A DNA stretch of 64,000 nt, taken from NCBI RefSeq assembly GCF_003814875.1, contig NZ_RKQF01000001.1, forward strand, positions 8,184,001-8,248,000, read 5' to 3'. Within the stretch, counting starts at the first letter, position 1, and every line of letters begins with the position of its first letter. The stretch comes from Streptomyces sp. Ag109_O5-1 (lineage in GTDB: Bacteria > Actinomycetota > Actinomycetes > Streptomycetales > Streptomycetaceae). A program made the position numbers and the translations under genes. Of this stretch, positions 16,246-22,874 are shown in pieces. The notes below the pieces were generated by a model. The model did not search any database, had not been told where the DNA came from, and saw only the letters and a list, made by a program, of their open reading frames with translations.

Positions 16246-16844
16246 CGCGCCGCTCCGCCGCGCCCGCGGTAGCCGAGGGAGCGCTGGACGGGGTCGTGCG
16301 GGGAGCGGCCCGGCCGTTCGACGTACGGCCGGAAGGCGGTGGCCAGCCGGTAGCCGAAGTCGTCGGCCTCGGCCTCGTCGGTCTCCCGGGAGCCGTTGCG
16401 CGCGGCGACCGTCAACGCCGTGTCCCGCCAGCCGGGTTGGCCGGCGAGCGCGCGGGCGGCCTCCGGGGCGACCCCGTGCTGGTGCCGGTGGCCGGCCTGT
16501 AGATGCCACAACTCATGGCCGAGGATGACCAGTTGCTGTACGGCCTCGGCCCGCTCCTCGACGATGACCAGGTCGAAGTCCTGGAACTCCACCCACAGTC
16601 CGGTGACCTCGATCTCGTCCGGGAACCGCTCGAACCGCAGCTTTACCGGCCGTCCGGCGCGCAGCGCGGTCATTTCCTCGCACAGCGCCCGGCACAACTC
16701 GCCCACGTCGGCGGGCGGATACGGCCGGGCACGGACGGCGGCGGCGAGGCCGGCGGCGAGGACGCGCATCTGTGCGTTCGGCCGGGAGAGCCGCAGCCTC
16801 GCGGTGATCCGGGCCCACAGGTGCCGAGCGCCGGCCAAGTCCAT
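16242..16844 (-). CDS. ImmA/IrrE-type zinc metallopeptidase-like protein
   Basis: A 200-residue cytosolic protein with the gluzincin signature H110-E-L-W-H114 ('LGHELWHLQAGH') and a distal acidic region ('RETDEAEADDFGYRL', about 163-177) that could give the third zinc ligand. Such proteins cleave or displace phage-type or XRE repressors in ImmA systems and are often mislabelled 'toxin component'. No XRE partner is adjacent; the immediate partner is the membrane protein read by GTGA overlap. ATG 16844 has a GGGGGAGCG site. Catalysis is likely from the intact motif; the target is unknown. Confidence 0.75.
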   Translation of the reverse strand: MDLAGARHLWARITARLRLSRPNAQMRVLAAGLAAAVRARPYPPADVGELCRALCEEMTALRAGRPVKLRFERFPDEIEVTGLWVEFQDFDLVIVEERAEAVQQLVILGHELWHLQAGHRHQHGVAPEAARALAGQPGWRDTALTVAARNGSRETDEAEADDFGYRLATAFRPYVERPGRSPHDPVQRSLGYRGRGGAAR

Positions 16845-17004
16845 CGCTCCCCCTTCGCACCGCCCCGACGGCGGTCACCGCGCCGCGGCGGCCCGTCCGA
16901 GGTTACGCGTCCGGATGTGTCCGCGTCATGCGATCCGACGTCGGTGATTCACCGGGGAACGAGTGAGAACGAGTGCCTGATACAGGAAAGTCGCGCTGTA
17001 CCCA

Positions 17005-17033
17005 TTGACGCGGAAGCGCTTCGATTTTACGGT
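17005..17033 (+). promoter_or_regulatory. Promoter of the arabinan operon with LacI-type operator in the spacer
   Basis: A -35 TTGACG (17005-17010) and -10 TACGGT (17028-17033) are separated by 17 bases. The perfect palindrome GAAGCGCTTC (17013-17022) lies inside the spacer, where a bound LacI-family repressor would block RNA polymerase. Start of transcription would be near 17040, 49 bases before the ATG. No LacI-family gene is in the window. Confidence 0.55.
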
Positions 17034-17059
17034 CCCGTTCGAAGTTACGGGCATGATTC

Positions 17060-17073
17060 GATATGTCGAACGA
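17060..17073 (+). promoter_or_regulatory. Putative IclR-type box (copy B)
   Basis: GATATGTCGAACGA, in the leader of the arabinan operon just downstream of its presumed start point; it is also part of the dyad TTCGA-N4-TCGAA (17057-17070). The position suits repression. It matches copy A at 11 of 14 positions. Confidence 0.5.
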
Positions 17074-17088
17074 GTGTAAGGGCAGGCA

Positions 17089-18444
17089 ATGGGACGACCT
17101 GGCCTCAGTCGCAGGCAACTACTGGGCGCTGCGGGCGGGCTGGCGGTGGCGGGGAGCTTCGGCTTCGCGGCCCTCGGCAGCGGCGCCGACGCGCTCGCCT
17201 CCACCGCACGCACCCGCGTGCGCTACTGGAACCTCTTCAGCGGCGGTGACGGCTCCAACATGATCGCGATGCTGGACGCCTTCCGTAAGGCGCACCCGGA
17301 CATCGCGGTGAAGGACTCCACCCTCCAGTGGGGCAACCCCTTCTACACCAAGCTCGCCATGGCGGCCGCCGGCAACCGCGCACCGGACCTCGGCGTCATG
17401 CACATCGGCCGGGTCGCCGGCTTCGCGCCCGGCCGCCTCCTGGACGCCTGGGACGTCGGCCTGCTCGCCAAGTACGGCCTGCGGGAGTCGGACTACAACC
17501 CCAGGCTGTGGCAGCGCGGCATCGTCGACGGCAAGCTCTACGCCCTCCCGCTCGACGTCCACGTCCAGCTCTGCTTCTACCGCAAGGACGTGCTGAAGAA
17601 GGCGGGCCTGCTCGGCGCCGACGACCGGATCGTGCCCGTCACCTCGACCGACGACTGGTTCGGCGTGCTCAAGGAGGCCAGGAAGGCCACCAAGAAGGGC
17701 CTGCAGACCATCGGCCTGTGGATCAACGACCAGAACTTCCAGTGGTGGTTCTTCGTCGCCTTCTACACCCAGCTCGGCGGCACCTGGTTCAACGACGCCC
17801 GCACCGAGGTCACCTTCGACACCGACAAGGCCACCCAGGTCCTGGAGTTCCTGCGCCGCCATGTCACCGACGGCTACGCCGACCCGACGATGGGCTCCGT
17901 CAACGCCGAACAGTTCATCAACGGCGCCCCGTTCGCCTGGGAGGGCAACTGGTCGGTGCCGGTCTACTCCGGCGCCAAGCTCGACTACGGCGCGATCCCG
18001 CTGCCGCCCGTCTTCGGCACCCAGGCCACCCACGCCGAGTCGCACTCCTTCGTGCTGCCCCACCAGTCCGACCGCGGCGGTGCCACCAACGAAGCGGCCC
18101 ACCAGCTCGCCGCGTACGTCGTCACCCACGCCCAGCAGTGGGCGGCCGGCGGCCACATCCCCGCCTATCTGCCGACCCTCTCCACCCCCGCGTACCAGAA
18201 GCTCTACCCGCAGAACGAGTACGTCTCGGCCATGAACCACCAGGCCAACGAGCCCAAGGTGTGGTTCGCGGGCTCCACCGGCATCCTCGCCCAGCGCGTC
18301 GGCCCGGTCGTCGTCTCCTCGACGATGGGCTCCGCCAGGCCCGACGCGGCGGCCCGCCGGATGAAGAGCGAACTCGCCACGCTGCTCGCGATGAAGAACC
18401 CCATGGACGGCAGGACCGCCGCGCAGGGAGGTACGGCCGCATGA
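17089..18444 (+). CDS. Extracellular sugar-binding protein of an ABC importer
   Basis: A 451-residue family 1 solute-binding protein that captures an oligosaccharide, here probably arabino-oligosaccharides, for the permeases encoded next. It begins with a twin-arginine leader ('LSRRQLLGAAGG') and reads 'RVRYWNLFSGGDGSNM' where such proteins start their first lobe. Unusually there is no lipobox cysteine, so it is not obviously lipid-anchored; it may stay attached by an uncleaved leader or be released. First gene of a tightly packed operon: its stop overlaps the next start as ATGA. The promoter carries a LacI-type palindrome and an IclR-type box. Confidence 0.88.
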   Translation: MGRPGLSRRQLLGAAGGLAVAGSFGFAALGSGADALASTARTRVRYWNLFSGGDGSNMIAMLDAFRKAHPDIAVKDSTLQWGNPFYTKLAMAAAGNRAPDLGVMHIGRVAGFAPGRLLDAWDVGLLAKYGLRESDYNPRLWQRGIVDGKLYALPLDVHVQLCFYRKDVLKKAGLLGADDRIVPVTSTDDWFGVLKEARKATKKGLQTIGLWINDQNFQWWFFVAFYTQLGGTWFNDARTEVTFDTDKATQVLEFLRRHVTDGYADPTMGSVNAEQFINGAPFAWEGNWSVPVYSGAKLDYGAIPLPPVFGTQATHAESHSFVLPHQSDRGGATNEAAHQLAAYVVTHAQQWAAGGHIPAYLPTLSTPAYQKLYPQNEYVSAMNHQANEPKVWFAGSTGILAQRVGPVVVSSTMGSARPDAAARRMKSELATLLAMKNPMDGRTAAQGGTAA

Positions 18445-19379
18445 CGACCGCCGAGACCGTTTTCGCACCGGCCCGCGCCAGGACGGCCGCCGCGAGCGCC
18501 ACCCTCCGCCGCAGGCAGGGCTTCCAGCACGGCGGCTGGTTCGTGGCGCCCTTCCTCCTCCTCTTCACCCTCTTCGTGATCTGGCCGCTGCTGCGCGGCG
18601 TCTACCTCAGCCTCACGGACGCCAACATCACCGGCACCGGCGAGAGCTTCATCGGCCTCGACAACTACCGCGAGGCCCTCAAGGACCCGCTGATGTGGGA
18701 CGCCCTGGGCCACAGCGCGTACTTCACACTCCTGGTGGTCCCCTGCATCACGGTCCTCGCCTTCCTCCTCGCGATGCTCGCCCACCACATCGAGCGCGGC
18801 AAATGGCTGTGGCGCCTCTGCTTCTTCGCGCCCTTCCTGCTCCCCTCCACGGTCGCCGGCAACCTCTGGCAGTGGCTGTTCAACCCCGGCACGGGAATGA
18901 TCAACTACGTGTTCGGCATCGACACCCCGTGGCTGACCGACAAGTCGTACGCGATGCTCGCCATCGTCATCGAGACCCTGTGGTGGACGGTCGGCTTCAG
19001 CTTCCTGCTCTACCTGGCCGCCCTCCAGTCCATCCCCGCCCACCTCTACGAGGCCGCGAAGCTGGACGGCGCCAACGCCTGGCACCGCATGGTCCACATC
19101 ACCCTGCCGATGCTCCGCAACATCACCGGCCTGGTCATAGCCCTGCAGATCCTCGCGTCACTCCAGGTCTTCGACCAGGCCGTGGTCATGATGGACTTCG
19201 GCCCCGGCCCCGAGAGTTCCACCCGCACCTTCGTCCAGTACACCCTGGAGGAGGGCTTCACCAGCTACCGCGTGGGCTACGCCTCCGCGATCTCCGTCAT
19301 CTTCTTCGTGATCATCGCGGCCGTCGCCCTCGCGCGCATGTGGCTGCTGCGCAACCGCACCGAGGAGGCCACCCGATGA
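18441..19379 (+). CDS. ABC sugar permease, MalF type
   Basis: A 312-residue inner-membrane permease with six predicted membrane segments, starting at 'WFVAPFLLLFTLFVIWPLL' (about 34-52). The EAA loop that docks the ATPase reads 'YEAAKLDGANAWHRMVHITL' (about 205-224). It overlaps both neighbours by 4 bases (ATGA), so all three transporter genes are translationally coupled. No ATPase gene accompanies them; streptomycete importers of this class commonly share the ATPase MsiK encoded elsewhere. Confidence 0.9.
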   Translation: MTTAETVFAPARARTAAASATLRRRQGFQHGGWFVAPFLLLFTLFVIWPLLRGVYLSLTDANITGTGESFIGLDNYREALKDPLMWDALGHSAYFTLLVVPCITVLAFLLAMLAHHIERGKWLWRLCFFAPFLLPSTVAGNLWQWLFNPGTGMINYVFGIDTPWLTDKSYAMLAIVIETLWWTVGFSFLLYLAALQSIPAHLYEAAKLDGANAWHRMVHITLPMLRNITGLVIALQILASLQVFDQAVVMMDFGPGPESSTRTFVQYTLEEGFTSYRVGYASAISVIFFVIIAAVALARMWLLRNRTEEATR

Positions 19380-20230
19380 CGACCGCCGTACCCGTGAAGC
19401 CCCGTAGGGCATGGACCCCCAGCCAGATCGTCCTCACCCTCCTCGGCGCCGCCGTCTCCGTGGTCTTCCTCGCCCCCCTCTTCTGGGGCCTGTTCACCTC
19501 CCTCAAGTCGGAGACCGAGGCCGTCGACGTACCGACGCACTGGCTGCCCAAGCACTGGACGGGCCAGGCCTGGAAGGCCCTCTTCGAGACCGGCAACATC
19601 ACCAACTGGTTCGTGAACTCCCTGGTCGTCTCGGTCTGCGTGACGTCCGTCGTCGTACTGGTGAGCGCGCTCGCCGGATACGGCTTCGCCCGCACCGAGT
19701 TCCGCGGCAAGGGCGCGCTGATGGGCCTGGTCATGTCCGGCCTGATGGTCTCCCCGGCCGTCCTCGGTGTCCCCCTCTTCACCACCGTCCAGCAGATGGG
19801 CATGGTGGACACCTACTGGGGCATGATCCTGCCGCAGTGCGCCCCGGCCGCGATGGTCTACATCCTCTACAAGTTCTTCCAGGGCATCCCGCGCGAACTG
19901 GAGGAGGCCGCCTTCATCGACGGCGCGGGCCGCTGGCGGGTCTTCTTCACCATCGTCCTGCCGCTGTCCCGCCCCTCCCTCGCCGCGGTCGGCATCTTCA
20001 CCTTCATCGCCTCGTGGAACAACTTCCTGTGGCCCTACATGGTGACCAACAACCCCGACCTGATGACCATGCCGAACGGCATCGCGACCGTCATGAACTC
20101 CTACGGCATCCAGTGGGCCCAGCTCATGGCCGGCGGCCTGATGGCGGGCCTCCCGCTGATCGTCGTGTTCGTCTTCTTCCAGCGCCAGATCGTGGCGGGC
20201 GTCGCCCACACGGGCCTGGCCGGCCAGTAG
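19376..20230 (+). CDS. ABC sugar permease, MalG type
   Basis: A 284-residue second permease subunit with about six membrane segments ('IVLTLLGAAVSVVFLAPLFW' at the N-terminus) and the EAA motif 'LEEAAFIDGAGRWRVFFTIV' (about 178-197). It pairs with the preceding MalF-type subunit to form the channel for the sugar bound by the 17089 product. The ATGA overlap with the previous gene and only 10 bases before the arabinanase keep it inside the operon. Confidence 0.9.
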   Translation: MTTAVPVKPRRAWTPSQIVLTLLGAAVSVVFLAPLFWGLFTSLKSETEAVDVPTHWLPKHWTGQAWKALFETGNITNWFVNSLVVSVCVTSVVVLVSALAGYGFARTEFRGKGALMGLVMSGLMVSPAVLGVPLFTTVQQMGMVDTYWGMILPQCAPAAMVYILYKFFQGIPRELEEAAFIDGAGRWRVFFTIVLPLSRPSLAAVGIFTFIASWNNFLWPYMVTNNPDLMTMPNGIATVMNSYGIQWAQLMAGGLMAGLPLIVVFVFFQRQIVAGVAHTGLAGQ

Positions 20231-20240
20231 GGAGCCCGAG

Positions 20241-21212
20241 TTGAAGCGCTTCCCCGGACTCGCCGCACTCGTCACGGCCGCGGCGATCGCCCTCCTCCCC
20301 ACCACCGCCTCCGCCGACGCCACCTACCCCGACCCCCTCCCCCTGACCGGCCAGCAGATCATCCACGACCCCACGGTCCACCAGCTGAAGAACGGCCGGT
20401 ACGTCGCCTACTCCACCGGCGGCATCATCGGCGCCCGCCTCTCCACGAACCTCCGCGACTGGACCGACGCGGGCAACGCGTTCACCACCCCGCCGAGCTG
20501 GTGGTACGACTACAACTCCACCGCCGACCCCTGGGCCCCCGACCTCTCCTACCGGGACGGCCGCTACTGGCTCTACTACGCGGTCTCCTCCTGGGGCACC
20601 AACCACTCCGCGATAGGCGTGGCGACCTCCCCGTCCGGCCTCCCCGGCACCTGGACCGACCACGGCCCCGCCTTCACCTCGCAGACCACCGACTCCTGGA
20701 ACGCCATCGACCCCGCGATCGTCCGCGCCGACGGCCGCCTGTGGATGGCGTTCGGCTCCTACTGGACCGGCATCCGCATGGTCGAACTCGACCGCAGGAC
20801 CGGCAAGGCGCTCCCCGGAGCCCCGGTCGCCCACCTGGCCACCCGCCCCGACGCCCCCTACGCGGTCGAAGGCGCGTCGATCCTCCACCACGGCCGCTAC
20901 TACTACCTCTTCGCGTCGTACGACGCCTGCTGCGCGGGCGTGAACTCGACGTACAAGATCAGAGTGGGCCGCTCGACGTCGGTGACGGGCCCGTACACGG
21001 ACAGCACGGGCACGCCGATGCTGCAGGGCGGCGGAGACCTGTTCCTGGCAGGCCACGGCCGCTACATCGGCACGGGCGGAGAGTCCACCTTCCGCACCCA
21101 CGGCAAGACCTGGCTGGCGTACCACTACTACGACGCCGACGACAACGGCACGCCGAAGCTGGGGCTGAATCCTTTGGGCTGGACAAAGAACGGCTGGCCG
21201 AAACTGAGCTAG
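20241..21212 (+). CDS. Secreted GH43 endo-arabinanase
   Basis: A 323-residue secreted five-blade propeller enzyme, most like endo-1,5-alpha-L-arabinanases. A Sec signal peptide covers about 1-25. The catalytic set is visible: base D43 ('IIHDPTV'), pKa modulator D157 ('NAIDPAIV') and acid E210 ('AVEGASILHH'). Other family phrases are 'ADPWAPDLSYRDGRYWLYYA' and 'STFRTHGKTWLAYHYYD'. The start codon is TTG at 20241 with GGAGCCCGAG before it; the palindrome GAAGCGCTTC falls on the first codons. It releases arabino-oligosaccharides outside the cell for uptake by the preceding transporter. Confidence 0.87.
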   Translation: MKRFPGLAALVTAAAIALLPTTASADATYPDPLPLTGQQIIHDPTVHQLKNGRYVAYSTGGIIGARLSTNLRDWTDAGNAFTTPPSWWYDYNSTADPWAPDLSYRDGRYWLYYAVSSWGTNHSAIGVATSPSGLPGTWTDHGPAFTSQTTDSWNAIDPAIVRADGRLWMAFGSYWTGIRMVELDRRTGKALPGAPVAHLATRPDAPYAVEGASILHHGRYYYLFASYDACCAGVNSTYKIRVGRSTSVTGPYTDSTGTPMLQGGGDLFLAGHGRYIGTGGESTFRTHGKTWLAYHYYDADDNGTPKLGLNPLGWTKNGWPKLS

Positions 21213-21218
21213 GGGCAG

Positions 21219-21255
21219 CGGCCCCATAGGGGCGCGGGGAACTGCGCGACCAGCC
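21219..21255. repeat. Intergenic palindromic repeat, copy 2
   Basis: GGCCCCATAGGGGC hairpin followed by GGAACTGCGCGACCAGCC. It sits between two codirectional genes and may attenuate transcription into the arabinofuranosidase gene. Confidence 0.8.
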
Positions 21256-21309
21256 ACAACGCACCCGCACCCGCCCACGATTGAGAACAACCCACCCCGA
21301 AAGGCGAAA

Positions 21310-22821
21310 ATGCGCACCGCCCGCTTCACCCTCGACCCCGCCTTCACCATCGGCGAAGTCAACCCCCGCTTGTTCGGCTCCTTCGTCGAGCATCTGGGCC
21401 GCTGTGTCTACACCGGCATCTTCGAGCCGACGCACCCCACGGCCGACGCCGAAGGCCTCCGCACTGACGTCCTCGACCTCGTCCGCGAACTCGGCGTCAC
21501 CACCATCCGCTACCCCGGCGGCAACTTCGTCTCCGGCTACCGCTGGGAGGACTCCGTCGGCCCCGTCGAGGACCGCCCCCGCCGCCTCGACCTCGCCTGG
21601 CGGTCGACGGAGACCAACCGCTTCGGACTCGGCGAGTACATCTCCTTCCTGAAGAAGGTCGGCCCGCAGGCCGAGCCCATGATGGCGGTCAACCTCGGCA
21701 CGCGGGGCGTGGCGGAGGCCCTGGAACTCCAGGAGTACGCCAACCACCCCTCCGGCACCGCCCTCTCCGACCTCCGGGCCGCGCACGGCGACAAGGACCC
21801 CTTCGGCATCAAGGTCTGGTGCCTGGGCAACGAGATGGACGGCCCCTGGCAGACCGGCCACAAGACGGCCGAGGAGTACGGCCGCATCGCCGCCGAGACC
21901 GCCCGCGCCATGCGCCAGATGGACCCGTCCGTGGAACTGGTCGCCTGCGGTTCCTCCAGCCAGTCCATGCCGACCTTCGCCGAGTGGGAGGCGACGGTCC
22001 TCGCGGAGACGTACGACCTGGTCGACTACATCTCCCTGCACGCCTACTACGAGCCCCAGGACGGCGATCTCGACTCGTTCCTGGCCTCCGCAGTCGACAT
22101 GGAGTCCTTCATCGAGAACGTGGTCGCCACCTGTGACCACGTGGGCGCGAGGCTGAAGTCCCAGAAGAAGATCAACCTCTCCTTCGACGAGTGGAACGTC
22201 TGGTACACCTCGAAGTGGCATGAGATCGAGAACTCCGACGCGCGGGACTGGCCCGAGGCCCCCCGTCTGCTGGAGGACAACTACAGCGTCCTGGACGCGG
22301 TGGTCTTCGGCTCCCTCCTCATCGCCCTGCTCCGCCACGCGGACCGCGTCACGGTCGCCTGCCTGGCCCAGCTGGTCAACGTCATCGCCCCGATCATGAC
22401 GGAGCCCGGCGGCCCGGCCTGGCGCCAGACGACGTTCTTCCCCTTCGCCCAGGCGTCGCGGTACGGCAGGGGCCAGGTCCTGGACGTACGCGTGGACTCA
22501 CCGACGCACCAGACGAAGAAGTACGGCGAGACGAGCCTGCTGCACGCGACGGCGGTCAGGGCCGACGACGGCACGGTCACCGTCTTCGCGGTCAACCGCG
22601 GCCGGACGGAGGCCCTGCCCCTCGAAATCGCCCTGAGCGGCCTCGACCTGACCCAGGTCACGGAGCACAGCGTCCTCGCCGACCAGGACCCCGACGCCCG
22701 CAACACCCTGGAGGCCCCGGAGCGGGTCACGCCTCACCAGGCCGAGGGCACGACACTCAAGGAGGGCACGCTGAGCGCCGTCCTGGAGCCCATGTCCTGG
22801 AATGTGATCCGCCTGGCGTAA
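21310..22821 (+). CDS. abfA: GH51 alpha-L-arabinofuranosidase (intracellular)
   Basis: A 503-residue retaining glycosidase that removes terminal arabinofuranose from imported arabino-oligosaccharides. Acid/base E175 lies in 'WCLGNEMDGPW' and nucleophile E294 in 'LSFDEWNVWYT'; 'TTIRYPGGNFVSGYRWED' and 'YISLHAYYEP' are also family signatures. No signal peptide, consistent with cytosolic action after uptake. ATG 21310 follows GAAAGGCGAAA. It completes the arabinan operon (binding protein, permeases, secreted GH43, cytosolic GH51), although copy 2 of the palindromic repeat lies before it. The symbol follows common usage for GH51. Confidence 0.93.
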   Translation: MRTARFTLDPAFTIGEVNPRLFGSFVEHLGRCVYTGIFEPTHPTADAEGLRTDVLDLVRELGVTTIRYPGGNFVSGYRWEDSVGPVEDRPRRLDLAWRSTETNRFGLGEYISFLKKVGPQAEPMMAVNLGTRGVAEALELQEYANHPSGTALSDLRAAHGDKDPFGIKVWCLGNEMDGPWQTGHKTAEEYGRIAAETARAMRQMDPSVELVACGSSSQSMPTFAEWEATVLAETYDLVDYISLHAYYEPQDGDLDSFLASAVDMESFIENVVATCDHVGARLKSQKKINLSFDEWNVWYTSKWHEIENSDARDWPEAPRLLEDNYSVLDAVVFGSLLIALLRHADRVTVACLAQLVNVIAPIMTEPGGPAWRQTTFFPFAQASRYGRGQVLDVRVDSPTHQTKKYGETSLLHATAVRADDGTVTVFAVNRGRTEALPLEIALSGLDLTQVTEHSVLADQDPDARNTLEAPERVTPHQAEGTTLKEGTLSAVLEPMSWNVIRLA

Positions 22822-22859
22822 GCGCCCCTTTAGGGGCGCGGGGAACTGCGCGAGCAACC
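22822..22859. repeat. Intergenic palindromic repeat, copy 3
   Basis: GCGCCCCTTTAGGGGCGC hairpin followed by GGGGAACTGCGCGAGCAACC. It begins at the stop codon of the GH51 gene and faces the convergent GH35 gene, so it is likely a two-way terminator. Confidence 0.8.
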
Positions 22860-22874
22860 ACACACAACCCGCAC

